A stretch of 64,000 nucleotides of DNA from Candidatus Nitrosopelagicus sp. (GCA_028242535.1 JAOJYB010000004.1:1-64000); one strand, 5' to 3'; numbered from the stretch's first letter, positions 27,776 to 36,779 are shown. Notes: generated by a model not told the origin, from the sequence alone. Made by a program: numbers and translations.

Positions 27776-28104
27776 TCGTTCTTTTTAATTTCTTGAAGTA
27801 ATTTTTTAATTCTAGAAATTGTCGGATAGCTATAACCTCTCTTTCGGTAATTTTTAATCATTAATTTCCAATTGTTTAATCGCCAAGTGGCTTGTTCAGG
27901 AGTTATTGAATGAACTTCATCGTTGATTATGCTTTTTCTACCAACTTTCAGGGTTCCAGCATTTTTTGCATCCCACCTATTTTTTGCAAATTTTAATCCA
28001 ATTAGTATTTCATGGATAGGCATGTTAGAGAAATATGATTTAATTCTCTTAATTTCATCGTCAGATAGATCGTCTTTTGATGAAATGGAAATCTCTTTTA
28101 CCAT
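27772..28104 (-). CDS. Hypothetical basic protein (110 aa)
   Basis: A soluble, basic, helical protein with 'DDEIKRIKSYFSNMPIHEIL', a central 'RWDAKNAGTLKVGRKSIIND' and 'RKRGYSYPTISRIKKLLQEI' at the C-terminus. The final segment resembles a DNA- or RNA-contacting helix, but no domain is recognised. It converges on cdvB with 4 bases of overlap. Confidence 0.55.
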   Translation of the reverse strand: MVKEISISSKDDLSDDEIKRIKSYFSNMPIHEILIGLKFAKNRWDAKNAGTLKVGRKSIINDEVHSITPEQATWRLNNWKLMIKNYRKRGYSYPTISRIKKLLQEIKKND

Positions 28105-28171
28105 GAATTAAAAAACAAGTACTAGAATATCATAAATGTGCTAAATTTCATTCAACAAGATAGTATTTTTT

Positions 28172-28291
28172 TCAACAGCCAATAAAACTGAAAAATGAAT
28201 GGTTACATGCGGTGTTATAGATCCCAAATCCAAAGATTGCAGCTGCGCATAGAATTAACGGTATAACGACAATTTTTTCTTTGTATCCCAT
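28172..28291 (-). CDS. 39-aa single-pass membrane mini-protein
   Basis: A minus-strand ATG frame encodes a basic N-terminus (MGYKEK), a hydrophobic helix of about 20 residues ('IVVIPLILCAAAIFGFGIY') and a polar C-terminus with two Cys. It lies in the gap upstream of the proteasome gene. A short hydrophobic open frame can arise by chance in AT-rich DNA, so support is moderate. Confidence 0.45.
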   Translation of the reverse strand: MGYKEKIVVIPLILCAAAIFGFGIYNTACNHSFFSFIGC

Positions 28292-28344
28292 ATCACAGAT
28301 TGGCGCAATTGTTAAATTAACCATTCGAACCATTTTAAATTACA

Positions 28345-29082
28345 ATGATGCCATCACAACAAGGTTATGACAGAGCAATTACTGTCTTTTCGCCTGATGG
28401 GAGATTATACCAGGTAGAATATGCAATTGAGACTGTTCGAAGAGGTGCAATTGCAGTTGGAATTAAGACTAAAGACGGCGTAATTATCGCAGTAGAAGAA
28501 AAATCAAGAAAGTTACAGATTATCAACACCCCACAAAAAATATTTCAGATTGACTATCATATTGGTGCAGCAGCAGCGGGATACATTCCAGATGCACGTT
28601 CACAAATTGATAATGCAAGAACATTTTCTCAAAGTAACAAACTGGTATATGATGAAGCCGTAGAAGTTGAGACAGTTGCAAAGCACTTGGCGGACCAATG
28701 TCAACAATATACACAATATGGCGGAGCAAGACCAATTGGAGTTTCATTAATTATTGGAGGAATTGATCCTGCAGGAACTAATTTGTACATGACAGACCCA
28801 AGCGGATCATACATATCATATGATGCAATATCTATTGGTGCAAACTCAGATGCAGTTAATGATTTTCTAGAAAAAAATTATAAAGCAGATATGTCACTTG
28901 ATGATGCAGCATTATTAGCTGTTGCAGCAATTTATATTTCAAGTGAGACAAAAGAGGGAATTGAGCATATAAAGATGTCAAGAGTTTCTGGAGAAAATGG
29001 AGTTTTTGAATTTATTAAAAATGAAGAGATAGAAAAAATTGCAGCAAGTGCAAAAACAAAGTTTCCATCTGACGGAAAATAA
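28345..29082 (+). CDS. psmA: Proteasome alpha subunit
   Basis: The 245-residue protein has the alpha-subunit N-terminal helix signature 'YDRAITVFSPDGRLYQVEYA' that gates the 20S particle, then 'RRGAIAVGIKTKDGVIIAVE' and 'DPSGSYISYDAISIGANSD'. Alpha rings are inactive and bind AAA regulators; the beta subunit must be elsewhere. Two ATGs are adjacent at the start. The next gene, the SPOUT methyltransferase, begins 29 bases later, so psmA may share its transcript with it. Confidence 0.95.
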   Translation: MMPSQQGYDRAITVFSPDGRLYQVEYAIETVRRGAIAVGIKTKDGVIIAVEEKSRKLQIINTPQKIFQIDYHIGAAAAGYIPDARSQIDNARTFSQSNKLVYDEAVEVETVAKHLADQCQQYTQYGGARPIGVSLIIGGIDPAGTNLYMTDPSGSYISYDAISIGANSDAVNDFLEKNYKADMSLDDAALLAVAAIYISSETKEGIEHIKMSRVSGENGVFEFIKNEEIEKIAASAKTKFPSDGK

Positions 29083-29111
29083 GTAACGTTCCATATCATA
29101 TATAATTTAAA

Positions 29112-29930
29112 ATGAAACTATCAATCGCAATACCTGATTCATCATTAAAAGATGAGAAAAAACATGAAAATAAAACACGGAAAATTTTTCAGATTGCACG
29201 TGCCGCAGGAATATTTCAGATAAACAATATAATAATTTACAAGGATGGACGAGAATTTGAAAATGACTCAAAATTATTATCTACAATTCTACGATATCTA
29301 GAAACGCCTCAACATTTCAGAAAACGTTTGTATCCTAAATCCGGACTGCTACAATTTGTTGGAGCGTTATCACCAATTAAGATGCCAAATCAAGGAGGAA
29401 CACCAGATGCAAAACAAGTAAAAAAAGATGACATAAGAGAAGGAGTGATTTTTCCAAAAGATGGTAAAAAATTCATAGACTTAGGAATTGATTATTTAGT
29501 TCCATATCATGGAAAAAAAGATATTGGAAAAAGAACAATAGTAAAGATCAAAGATACATTTCCAAATTTTACAGTGTATGACATAGAGAAAAATCAAATT
29601 CCAAAGTTTTGGAGTTATAACGTAAAACACGGAGGGAACTTATTTTCACTTCTCAGTGAATGGAAAGGTCCGAAAATACTCACAAGCAGAAAATCAAAAA
29701 AGATCAAAGAAGAAGATATGCAGAAAATTCTTTCCTCAAAAGAAGATATTCTAGTAGTGTTCGGAACAACAGATAAAGGAATTCATGAGATGTTAGATAA
29801 AAAGATCAATAATATTCAAAATTTCAAAGCATGGAATTTTTTCGCACATCAAGGAACAGAAACAGTTCGTCTTGAAGAAGCAATTTTGGGGTGTTTATCA
29901 ATTATTAATGCTCAAGCATTCAACAGATAA
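29112..29930 (+). CDS. SPOUT-family RNA methyltransferase (C9orf114/DUF171 type)
   Basis: The protein begins 'LSIAIPDSSLKDEKKHENK' and contains 'LRYLETPQHFRKRLYPKSG', both typical of the archaeal/eukaryotic SPOUT methyltransferase family whose members modify rRNA. An OB-like insert (residues ~100-160) follows, and the C-terminal knot region has 'ILVVFGTTDKGIHEML' and 'NFFAHQGTETVRLEEAILGC'. It commonly sits just upstream of rpl3 in archaea, as here, which supports a ribosome-biogenesis role. The exact nucleotide is unknown. Confidence 0.85.
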   Translation: MKLSIAIPDSSLKDEKKHENKTRKIFQIARAAGIFQINNIIIYKDGREFENDSKLLSTILRYLETPQHFRKRLYPKSGLLQFVGALSPIKMPNQGGTPDAKQVKKDDIREGVIFPKDGKKFIDLGIDYLVPYHGKKDIGKRTIVKIKDTFPNFTVYDIEKNQIPKFWSYNVKHGGNLFSLLSEWKGPKILTSRKSKKIKEEDMQKILSSKEDILVVFGTTDKGIHEMLDKKINNIQNFKAWNFFAHQGTETVRLEEAILGCLSIINAQAFNR

Positions 29931-29956
29931 ATTATAAAAAAAATTACAAACACAAT

Positions 29957-30067
29957 ATGAAAAATCAGAAAAAATTTTTGGTATTAGCTGTTTTAGTAGG
30001 AATTGTCGGAGTTGGGATCGGTGCAGTTACAATTTTTTCAATGGTGTCAGAATTATATTCTCCATAG
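29957..30067 (+). CDS. 36-aa single-pass membrane mini-protein
   Basis: An ATG frame between the SPOUT methyltransferase and uL3 encodes a Lys-rich N-terminus and one Gly/Val-rich helix ('LAVLVGIVGVGIGAVTIFSM'). The GxxxG-like spacing suits helix packing. It lies on the same strand 26 bases after the methyltransferase. Its presence before the ribosomal promoter is notable; function unknown. Confidence 0.5.
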   Translation: MKNQKKFLVLAVLVGIVGVGIGAVTIFSMVSELYSP

Positions 30068-30110
30068 AAAATATTTCAATAATCAATAAAGAAAATTGAG
30101 ATTCTCACAG

Positions 30111-30118
30111 TATATAAG
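30111..30118 (+). promoter_or_regulatory. TATA box of the uL3 ribosomal operon
   Basis: A strong 'tatataag' is centred 31 bases before ATG 30146, placing the RNA 5' end about 5 bases before that codon. This rules out the in-frame GTG at 30119. It is the only clear promoter seen before the 16-gene operon. Confidence 0.7.
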
Positions 30119-30145
30119 GTGGTTAACGATACTTTTCATTTATCC

Positions 30146-31141
30146 ATGGGACATAGAAAACGCAGTCAACCAAGAAGAGGAAGCTTAGCATATTCTCCCA
30201 GAATACGTGCAAAAAGTATGGAAGCACGAGTTCGTGCATGGCCAAAAATAAACAGTGAAGAGCCAAGACTACTCGCACATGCAGGATACAAAGCAGGATG
30301 TGTACAATTGGTCAGTATTGACGACAGAGAGCATACACCAAGTCATGGAAAACAACTTGTAACAATTGGAACAGTCATTGCAACACCACCAATTACAATA
30401 GTAGGGATTAGAGGATATTCAGTAGATACTAATCATACAAGAAATGCAGAATTTGATTCATTTGCAAAAGATTTACCAAAAAATGTACAAAATAATTTAA
30501 AAATTAAAACAGAAGGAACCCCAATTGATGAAGCAGAAAAACATTTGAGAAAAATTAAAGAGATTTTTGCAATAGTCACAACAACCCCAGGAGATGTTAA
30601 TTTAGAGATGAAAAAACCATATATTTTTGAGGTTAAAGTCGAAGGTGGGGATATACCAAAACAATTTGCATTTACTAAAGAACTTTTAGGAAAAACTGTC
30701 AAAGTAGACGAAGTTTTTCAAAATGGAACATATGTCGATACTGCAGCAATTACAAAAGGAAAAGGTTGGCAAGGGGTAATTTACAGATGGGGAGTAAAAA
30801 GAAAACAACACAAATCAAGAAAGACCGTCAGAGAAGTGGGTTCATTAGGTCCAATTTCGCCACAAAGTGTCATGTATACAGTTCCAAGAGCAGGGCAGAC
30901 AGGATTTCATCAAAGAATTGAATATGATAAAAGAATAATGATAATGAGTAATACAGAAAAAGAAGAATATAAAATAAATCCTGACGGAGGATTCAAACAC
31001 TTTGGAAATGTTACAGGAGATTTTATAATTGTAAAGGGATCAGTACCAGGGACATATAGAAGATTAATCAAACTTAGAAAACAAATTAGAAATGAACCAA
31101 AAAAGGTAGTCAAACCAAACGTATTGGAGGTTGTAATTTAA
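30146..31141 (+). CDS. rpl3: Large ribosomal subunit protein uL3
   Basis: uL3 nucleates assembly of the 50S subunit. The archaeal/eukaryotic form begins 'GHRKRSQPRRGSLAYSPR' and has 'GITKGKGWQGV'-like 'AITKGKGWQGVIYRWG' and 'QTGFHQRIEYDKRI'. Length 331 matches archaeal uL3. The reading frame extends 27 bases upstream, but the promoter position fixes ATG 30146. It is the first gene of the operon and its stop overlaps the uL4 start by one base. Confidence 0.96.
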   Translation: MGHRKRSQPRRGSLAYSPRIRAKSMEARVRAWPKINSEEPRLLAHAGYKAGCVQLVSIDDREHTPSHGKQLVTIGTVIATPPITIVGIRGYSVDTNHTRNAEFDSFAKDLPKNVQNNLKIKTEGTPIDEAEKHLRKIKEIFAIVTTTPGDVNLEMKKPYIFEVKVEGGDIPKQFAFTKELLGKTVKVDEVFQNGTYVDTAAITKGKGWQGVIYRWGVKRKQHKSRKTVREVGSLGPISPQSVMYTVPRAGQTGFHQRIEYDKRIMIMSNTEKEEYKINPDGGFKHFGNVTGDFIIVKGSVPGTYRRLIKLRKQIRNEPKKVVKPNVLEVVI

Positions 31142-31953
31142 TGAAAAGAACGGTTCTAACAATTAATGGTAAAAAAGACAATGATATTGAACTTCCAAAT
31201 GTATTTGAAACAGAAGTGAATCGTACATTAATTCACAGAGCATTCATCAACTTACAAACACATGGATTCCAAAAACATTCTACAAAACCAACAGCAGGAA
31301 CGGAAGTAGTTGCAGATTCAAATGACCCTCCAACTGGTAGAGGGATTTCAAGAATTGCTAGGATGAAAGGAGGCGGAGGTGGTCGCTCAGGACAAGCAGG
31401 AGAAGTAGCATCAACCAGAGGAGGACGTCAAGCACACCCACCAATTGCTGCTAAAGTGATTTACAAAAAAATAAATAAAAAAGAAAATAAATTGGCATTA
31501 TGTTCAGCACTAGCTGCAACAACTTCAAAAGAGTTAGTTGAGAATAGAGGTCACAAAGTAGAAGGAATTGATGCATTTCCATTAATAGTTTCAGACGATA
31601 TTGAGAAAGTTTCTAAGACTTCAGAATTAATTAAAATTCTTAATGACTTGAAAATTACGCAAGATGTTGATAGATTAAGGAGCAGAAAAAGAAGAACAGG
31701 GAAAGTTGCATTAAGAGGTAGAGTCTCAAAAGTAGGAAAAAGTGCATTGTTTGTTGTATCAAAAACAGAAAATATTTCAAAAGCAGTAGGAACTATTCCT
31801 GGAATTGATGTATGCGCTGCAAAAAACCTAAGTGTACTTAATTTGGCACCTGGTGGAACATTAATTAGATTAACAGTATTTTCAAAGAAAGCAATTGAAG
31901 AAATTGCGGAAATTAAATCACGACATCTTGAATTAATGGTGACATTGAAATGA
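31141..31953 (+). CDS. rpl4: Large ribosomal subunit protein uL4
   Basis: uL4 lines the exit tunnel with a long basic loop; here the loop is in residues 55-105 with 'MKGGGGGRSGQAGEVASTRG' and 'GGRQAHPP', as in archaeal uL4 (L1e/L4). Length 270 is normal. The gene starts in the uL3 stop and overlaps uL23 by 4 bases, so translation is probably coupled. Confidence 0.96.
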   Translation: MKRTVLTINGKKDNDIELPNVFETEVNRTLIHRAFINLQTHGFQKHSTKPTAGTEVVADSNDPPTGRGISRIARMKGGGGGRSGQAGEVASTRGGRQAHPPIAAKVIYKKINKKENKLALCSALAATTSKELVENRGHKVEGIDAFPLIVSDDIEKVSKTSELIKILNDLKITQDVDRLRSRKRRTGKVALRGRVSKVGKSALFVVSKTENISKAVGTIPGIDVCAAKNLSVLNLAPGGTLIRLTVFSKKAIEEIAEIKSRHLELMVTLK

Positions 31954-32216
31954 ATATAGAAACTGCAACTAAAATCATTCTAAGACCATACATTACAGAA
32001 AAGACATATGCATTAGTAGAAAATGAACAGAAAATTTGCTTTTTAGTTGAAAAAGAAGCAACAAAACCGCAGATCGTTGAAGCAGTGAAAACACTCTACA
32101 ATGAAGATGCAATAAACGTAAAGACCGCAAGAACAATTTATGGAAAAAAGGCATTTGTTAAATTCAATTCTCCAGATAAAGCAAGAGACTTGGCAAACAA
32201 AGTCGGAATGATGTGA
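31950..32216 (+). CDS. rpl23: Large ribosomal subunit protein uL23
   Basis: uL23 sits at the tunnel exit and contacts SRP. The 88-residue protein has 'LRPYITEKTYALVENEQKIC' and 'VEAVKTLYNEDAINVKTART', and archaeal length. The next gene is uS19 after 50 bases; uL2, which normally follows uL23, is absent from this spot. Confidence 0.95.
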   Translation: MNIETATKIILRPYITEKTYALVENEQKICFLVEKEATKPQIVEAVKTLYNEDAINVKTARTIYGKKAFVKFNSPDKARDLANKVGMM

Positions 32217-32266
32217 TTGGTATAAATGGCTCATAAAATCAGAATTTTGCAAGGAGACATGTAGAA

Positions 32267-32662
32267 ATGGTCAAGGTATTCAGTTTCAAAGGAAAATCTG
32301 CAGAAGAATTACAGAAAATTCCTAATGATGAATTATTCACATTACTCAATTCTAGACAAAGAAGATCATTAAAGAGAGGACTTTCAGATAACAAAAAGAA
32401 ATTGATTGCAGAAATTAAAGATGCAAGAGATGGAAAAAATAAAAATCCAATTAGGACACATCAAAGAGATCTTATAATTTTACCATACATGATAGGAATA
32501 ACAATCAACGTCTTTGACGGAAAAGAATTCAAACCAATAGGAATTGGTGCAGAGATGGTTGGACATTACATAGGAGAATACGCAATTACAAACAAGAGAG
32601 TGAATCATGGAGCACCAGGAGTAGGTGCATCAAGATCTAGTTTGTATGTACCACTAAAGTGA
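32267..32662 (+). CDS. rps19: Small ribosomal subunit protein uS19
   Basis: uS19 is in the 30S head. The 131-residue archaeal form contains 'RQRRSLKRGLSDNKKKLIAE', 'IRTHQRDLIILPYMIG' and 'RVNHGAPGVGASRSSLYVPL'. A Shine-Dalgarno-like 'aaggaga' lies 13 bases upstream. It follows a 50-base gap that carries a 12-codon mini-frame (32226-32264). Confidence 0.95.
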   Translation: MVKVFSFKGKSAEELQKIPNDELFTLLNSRQRRSLKRGLSDNKKKLIAEIKDARDGKNKNPIRTHQRDLIILPYMIGITINVFDGKEFKPIGIGAEMVGHYIGEYAITNKRVNHGAPGVGASRSSLYVPLK

Positions 32663-32667
32663 TTAAA

Positions 32668-33126
32668 ATGGGAAGATACAATTATGCATTTCAAAATTTT
32701 GATGCAACAAAGCATGTTCGAGCTTCAATCCGTGAAAAGAAAATATCTCACAAACATGCAAGAGAAACAGCAACTGCAATCAAAGGGCTTACAATTGAAA
32801 AGGCGAGAGATTACATGCTAAGTGTAATTGCAAAAGAAAGAGCAATACCATTTAGAAGATTCAAGAATCAAGTTGGACATAGGAGTGATCCAGGAATGAT
32901 GTCAGGCAGATACCCAGAGAAAACAGCTGGAGAATTTATAAAATTATTAGATAATTTAGAATCAAATGCGGAATACAAGGGAATGGATATGGATAGATTG
33001 AAAATCATAAATGCAACAACTCACAAAGGCGTAGTAATTAAGAGATTTATCCCAAGAGCACAAGGACGTGCAACCGATAAAAATGACGTTTTAACACATG
33101 TAGAATTGGTGGCACAGGAGTTTTAG
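32668..33126 (+). CDS. rpl22: Large ribosomal subunit protein uL22
   Basis: uL22 spans the subunit to the exit tunnel. The archaeal form, about 152 residues, begins '[19 protein letters not shown]' and includes '[17 protein letters not shown]' and '[16 protein letters not shown]', the latter close to the tunnel. An in-frame ATG three codons earlier (32659) overlaps the uS19 stop; ATG 32668 gives the usual N-terminus. Confidence 0.95.
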   Translation: MGRYNYAFQNFDATKHVRASIREKKISHKHARETATAIKGLTIEKARDYMLSVIAKERAIPFRRFKNQVGHRSDPGMMSGRYPEKTAGEFIKLLDNLESNAEYKGMDMDRLKIINATTHKGVVIKRFIPRAQGRATDKNDVLTHVELVAQEF

Positions 33127-33128
33127 AA

Positions 33129-33875
33129 ATGTCAGCAGTGAAGAATGTCATCAAAGATAACTACAACATGATGTTGTTGAAAGATTATCTTAGAGCAAAA
33201 ATTAAAGATGCAGGGTTTTCAAATGCAGAAGTTTCAAAAACACCAACAGGTACAAGAATTGTCTTACACGTCACCAGACCAGGAATTGTAATTGGAAGGA
33301 AAGGAACAGGCATTAAAGAATTAACTGAAAAACTAGAATCAGATTTTGGAATGAAAAATCCACAAATTGCAGTTGAGGAAATTACAAAACCAGAATTATC
33401 TCCAGCAGTGATGTGTAACAGAATGGCATCTCATCTTGAAAGAGGTACTGCATTCAGACGAGCAACAATGTGGACAATTCAACAAATCATGGAAGGAGGT
33501 GCAATGGGCGTAGAGATTACAATTTCAGGAAAATTAAGAGGCGACAGATCTGCATTTGAGAAACATTCACAGGGAATTTTACCAAGAGCAGGACATCATG
33601 CAGATGTTATAGTTGCAGAAGACATAGCACACGTTGAAACAGCAATGGGGCTAATTGGAGTTAGAATTAGAATTGCTCAAAAGGAAAAATTAATTCCAGA
33701 ATTTGAGATGAAAGGAAAAACACAAGAAGAGAAAGATGAGGAAGTTAGAGTCAAGAAAGAGGCAGATGATGCACTTGCAAAGGCACAATCAGAATCAGAG
33801 ATAATTAAAATTGAAGAGGAGAAGATGAAAGAAATGCCAGATACAATGGAAGATGAAGAGGAGAAGATGAAATAA
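33129..33875 (+). CDS. rps3: Small ribosomal subunit protein uS3
   Basis: uS3 lies at the mRNA entry. The KH domain has the GxxG loop in '[20 protein letters not shown]' and the C-terminal domain has '[19 protein letters not shown]'. The C-terminus is an acidic, Glu/Met-rich tail of about 45 residues ('[18 protein letters not shown]'), longer than in bacteria. The stop overlaps the uL29 start by one base. Confidence 0.96.
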   Translation: MSAVKNVIKDNYNMMLLKDYLRAKIKDAGFSNAEVSKTPTGTRIVLHVTRPGIVIGRKGTGIKELTEKLESDFGMKNPQIAVEEITKPELSPAVMCNRMASHLERGTAFRRATMWTIQQIMEGGAMGVEITISGKLRGDRSAFEKHSQGILPRAGHHADVIVAEDIAHVETAMGLIGVRIRIAQKEKLIPEFEMKGKTQEEKDEEVRVKKEADDALAKAQSESEIIKIEEEKMKEMPDTMEDEEEKMK

Positions 33876-34078
33876 TGGCTATGCTAAAGATGAAATCTAT
33901 CAGAGAATTAAATGAAAAAGATCTGAAAGACAGAGTGCAACAAATGAAAACAGAATTATCAAAATTACAAACTGAAAATGCCAAAGGAACACTCAGAAAA
34001 GAGACTGGAAAAATCAGAAAGGTCAGAAAAGAGGTTGCAAGGCTTTTAACACGACTAAATGAGGTTAAAAAACAATGA
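33875..34078 (+). CDS. rpl29: Large ribosomal subunit protein uL29
   Basis: A 67-residue two-helix protein with 'MKSIRELNEKDLKDRVQQMK' and 'LRKETGKIRKVRKEVARLLT', the uL29 pattern. It sits near the tunnel exit with uL23. It is coupled at both ends by short overlaps (1 base with uS3, 4 bases with Rpp29). Internal ATGs at 33881 and 33890 are alternative starts. Confidence 0.93.
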   Translation: MAMLKMKSIRELNEKDLKDRVQQMKTELSKLQTENAKGTLRKETGKIRKVRKEVARLLTRLNEVKKQ

Positions 34079-34332
34079 AACTGATCACAACATCGGAATT
34101 TGATTTGATTGGACAGGATGTAACAATTACAGGTTCAGAGAATAAAGAAATTGTTGGAATTAGCGGTAAAATTATCATGGAAACTAAGAACATGATTACA
34201 CTGGATACCAAAAATGGAAAAAAGAATCTTCCAAAAGATATTTGTCAATTAAGTAACAATGAAGGGATCATTACAACTGATTCAACTAGATTAAGCAAAA
34301 GACCTCACGAAAGATTGGAGATGTTAGTATGA
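34075..34332 (+). CDS. rnp1: Ribonuclease P protein component 1 (Rpp29/Pop4)
   Basis: An 85-residue Sm-like barrel protein: 'LIGQDVTITGSENKEIVGIS' and 'GKIIMETKNMITLDTKNGKK' match archaeal Rpp29, which with Rpp21 aids 5' processing of tRNAs. Its place between uL29 and uS17 is conserved in archaea and supports the call. It overlaps uL29 and uS17 by 4 bases each. Confidence 0.9.
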   Translation: MKLITTSEFDLIGQDVTITGSENKEIVGISGKIIMETKNMITLDTKNGKKNLPKDICQLSNNEGIITTDSTRLSKRPHERLEMLV

Positions 34333-34658
34333 CAAAAGATATTGGAATTAAAGTAAATGCACCTAAAGAAGAACCACGGAAAGGAGATAAGAAAAATCCA
34401 TTCAATGGAACACTTCCAGTTCGTGGAAAATTATTTGAAGGTAAAGTCGTTAAAGCAAAAGGAAAAGATACAGTGGTACTTCAAAAAGAGGCTCCAGTGT
34501 ACTTTAGTAAATTCAAAAGATACGGAAGAAGCAAAAATAGTATTCATGCACACGTACCATCAAACTTGCAAGTAAATGAAGGAGATATTGTTGTCGCTGC
34601 AGAGTGCAGACCATTAGCAAAGTCAGTGTCATTTGTAGTAGTGGAGGTTAAAGAATAA
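34329..34658 (+). CDS. rps17: Small ribosomal subunit protein uS17
   Basis: The 109-residue protein is the archaeal uS17 with an N-terminal extension and OB fold: 'LPVRGKLFEGKVVKAKGKDT', 'YFSKFKRYGRSKNSIHAHVP' and 'GDIVVAAECRPLAKSVSFVV'. It binds 16S rRNA helices early in assembly. The stop codon overlaps the uL14 ATG. Confidence 0.95.
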   Translation: MTKDIGIKVNAPKEEPRKGDKKNPFNGTLPVRGKLFEGKVVKAKGKDTVVLQKEAPVYFSKFKRYGRSKNSIHAHVPSNLQVNEGDIVVAAECRPLAKSVSFVVVEVKE

Positions 34659-35089
34659 TGGGCGGAGCACGTAGTAAAGGTAGTAAAGGAGTAGAAGATT
34701 TCAAACCATACATTACAAGATCAATTCCAGTAGGTGCACGAATTACATGTGCAGATAATTCAGGCGCAAAAATTATTGAAATAGTAAATGTACATCAACA
34801 CAAGACAAGAACATCAAGACTCCCTGCAGCATCTGTAGGAGACTTTTGTAATGTTGTAGTCAAAAAGGGACCAGCTGAATTAAGAAAACAAATTCACGGT
34901 GCAGTAATAATTAGACAAAAATATGCAGTTCACAGGCCAAATGGAGTTAGAGTTCAATTTGAAGATAATGCAGGAGTTTTAATTACACCTGAAGGCGAAA
35001 TGAAAGGAACCGACATCAAAGGTCCAGTTGCGTCAGAAGTTACAGAAAAATGGCCAAGAGTAGCAAATTTGGCAAAGATGGTGGTATGA
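34658..35089 (+). CDS. rpl14: Large ribosomal subunit protein uL14
   Basis: uL14 sits on the subunit interface. 'RSIPVGARITCADNSGAKII', 'VGDFCNVVVKKGPAELRKQI' and 'VRVQFEDNAGVLITPEGEMK' are typical. Length 143 is the archaeal size. It is separated from uL24 by a single base. Confidence 0.96.
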   Translation: MGGARSKGSKGVEDFKPYITRSIPVGARITCADNSGAKIIEIVNVHQHKTRTSRLPAASVGDFCNVVVKKGPAELRKQIHGAVIIRQKYAVHRPNGVRVQFEDNAGVLITPEGEMKGTDIKGPVASEVTEKWPRVANLAKMVV

Positions 35090-35090
35090 T

Positions 35091-35537
35091 ATGAATCCAA
35101 GAAAAATGAGAAACCAGCAAATTTACTATGCAACTATGAAAACTGCAAGTAAGCAATTATCATGTGCACTTTCAAAAGAATTGAGAAAAAAATATGGAAA
35201 GAGAAGTGTACGTATTCTAAAAGGCGATACTGCAAAAATCATCAGAGGAGAATTTGCAGGGGTTGACGGTAAAGTTACAAAGATTTCCATTCCAGACAGA
35301 GGAGTGAATATCGAGGGAGTAAAAAAAGAGAAACTAAAAGGCGATAAATTTGATGTATATGTTCGTACAACCAACATCGTTTTGACAGCATTAGATACAG
35401 AAGATAAATGGAGAATTAACAAATTAGAAGGAAAGAAGGCAACAGCTGCAAGAGCAGAAGATAAACAAAAAACTGAAAAGAAGTATACAAAAAATATAAC
35501 AAAAGCCAAAACAACGAAAGGAGCTAATGAAGAATAA
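35091..35537 (+). CDS. rpl24: Large ribosomal subunit protein uL24
   Basis: uL24 starts assembly of the 50S subunit. The KOW motif is 'GDTAKIIRGEFAGVDGKVTK', preceded by 'ALSKELRKKYGKRSVRILK'. Beyond residue 115 there is a Lys/Ala-rich tail ('KKATAARAEDKQKTEKKYTK') that is longer than in many archaea and probably disordered. Its stop overlaps the eS4 start. Confidence 0.94.
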   Translation: MNPRKMRNQQIYYATMKTASKQLSCALSKELRKKYGKRSVRILKGDTAKIIRGEFAGVDGKVTKISIPDRGVNIEGVKKEKLKGDKFDVYVRTTNIVLTALDTEDKWRINKLEGKKATAARAEDKQKTEKKYTKNITKAKTTKGANEE

Positions 35538-36253
35538 TGGTAAAAATTGCAGGCAGTAAGAAACTCAAAAGACAAATGGCACCACTTTTCTGGGGAATTA
35601 CCAGAAAAGAAAAACGATTTGTGGTTACAGTAAAGCCAGGAACTCATGGAAAGAATGTATCCATACCGATTTCTGTATTTCTAAGAGATACGCTGAAGAT
35701 TGTTACCAGCCTAAGAGAGGCAAAATCGGTTATCTACTCAGGCAAGATCAAAGTAGATGGAGTGATTAGAAAATCATTACATCATGGCATTGGTTTAATG
35801 GACGTAGTAGAATTAGAAGGTTCCAATAAAACATACAGACTAGTTCCACAAAATGGAACATTACTAAAACCAATTGAGATAGATGATGTAGAAAAAACAA
35901 AAAAATTCGTACTTGTAAAAGCAAAGACCACAGTCAAAAATGGAAAGACTCAACTTGGTTTTCATGATGGTAAAACATTGTTAGATGATACTCAGGTATC
36001 AGTTGGAGACACATGCGTGCTACAAACACCAGAGATTAAGATTCTTGAAATAATTAAATTAGAAAAAGGAATGAATTGTTTAATCATTAAAGGTGCTAAC
36101 GCAGGAAAGATTGGAAAGATAGATGAGATTAAAGAAGGAACATTCAGTATTCCAAAAAGTATTGATATTACATTAGATGACAGACAAATTGAGATTCCAG
36201 CTAGACTGGTAATGCCAATTGGTAAAGACGAACCGGTGATAAAGATTAGGTGA
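35537..36253 (+). CDS. rps4e: Small ribosomal subunit protein eS4
   Basis: An archaeal/eukaryotic-only protein of the small subunit: 'GSKKLKRQMAPLFWGITRKE' at the start, the S4-like RNA-binding segment 'KIVTSLREAKSVIYSGKIKV', a central domain and a KOW motif ('CLIIKGANAGKIGKIDEIKE'). Length 238 is usual. Its presence in the cluster confirms the archaeal domain. Confidence 0.96.
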   Translation: MVKIAGSKKLKRQMAPLFWGITRKEKRFVVTVKPGTHGKNVSIPISVFLRDTLKIVTSLREAKSVIYSGKIKVDGVIRKSLHHGIGLMDVVELEGSNKTYRLVPQNGTLLKPIEIDDVEKTKKFVLVKAKTTVKNGKTQLGFHDGKTLLDDTQVSVGDTCVLQTPEIKILEIIKLEKGMNCLIIKGANAGKIGKIDEIKEGTFSIPKSIDITLDDRQIEIPARLVMPIGKDEPVIKIR

Positions 36254-36257
36254 TTTT

Positions 36258-36779
36258 ATGGCACAAGAAATACAAAACGTGATGAAAGAAATCAGACTAG
36301 AAAAAGTTGTTTTAAACATGGGACTTGGAAAATCTGGCGATGCAGTAGAAATTGCTAAAAAAGCGTTAGGACAAATTTCTGGCAAAAAAGTTAACGAGAG
36401 ACCAGCAAGAAAGGCACATAGAGACTGGGGAGTCAGAAAAGGAGAACCTATAGGAGCTGCAGTTACAATTAGAGGCAATAACGGAGAAGAATTACTAAAA
36501 AGATTGTTTGAAGCAAAAGGAAACCGAGTTAGTGGTCGTTCTTTTGACAACATGGGAAACCTATCATTTGGAATTTTAGAACATATCGATATTCCTGGAA
36601 TCAAATATGATCCAAAGATTGGAATTTTAGGATTAGACATTACAGTTAGATTAACAAGACCTGGATTTTCTATTTCTACAAGAAGTAAGCATAAAGCAAG
36701 TGTTGGAAAACATCATAGAATTACACCAGATGAAGCAAAGGAATATCTTACAAAAGAATTCGGAGTTAGTGTTTACTAA
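36258..36779 (+). CDS. rpl5: Large ribosomal subunit protein uL5
   Basis: uL5 binds 5S rRNA. '[20 protein letters not shown]', '[19 protein letters not shown]' and '[20 protein letters not shown]' match archaeal uL5 (173 residues). The stop codon overlaps the ATG of uS14. Confidence 0.95.
   Translation: MAQEIQNVMKEIRLEKVVLNMGLGKSGDAVEIAKKALGQISGKKVNERPARKAHRDWGVRKGEPIGAAVTIRGNNGEELLKRLFEAKGNRVSGRSFDNMGNLSFGILEHIDIPGIKYDPKIGILGLDITVRLTRPGFSISTRSKHKASVGKHHRITPDEAKEYLTKEFGVSVY

Noticed and set aside
30119-30145. Upstream GTG in frame with uL3
   Set aside because: It is directly after the TATA box and before the predicted RNA start; the archaeal uL3 N-terminus begins at ATG 30146.
35126-35647. 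173-codon frame antisense to uL24/eS4
   Set aside because: Overlaps two strongly supported ribosomal genes; explained as a mirror of their codon use.
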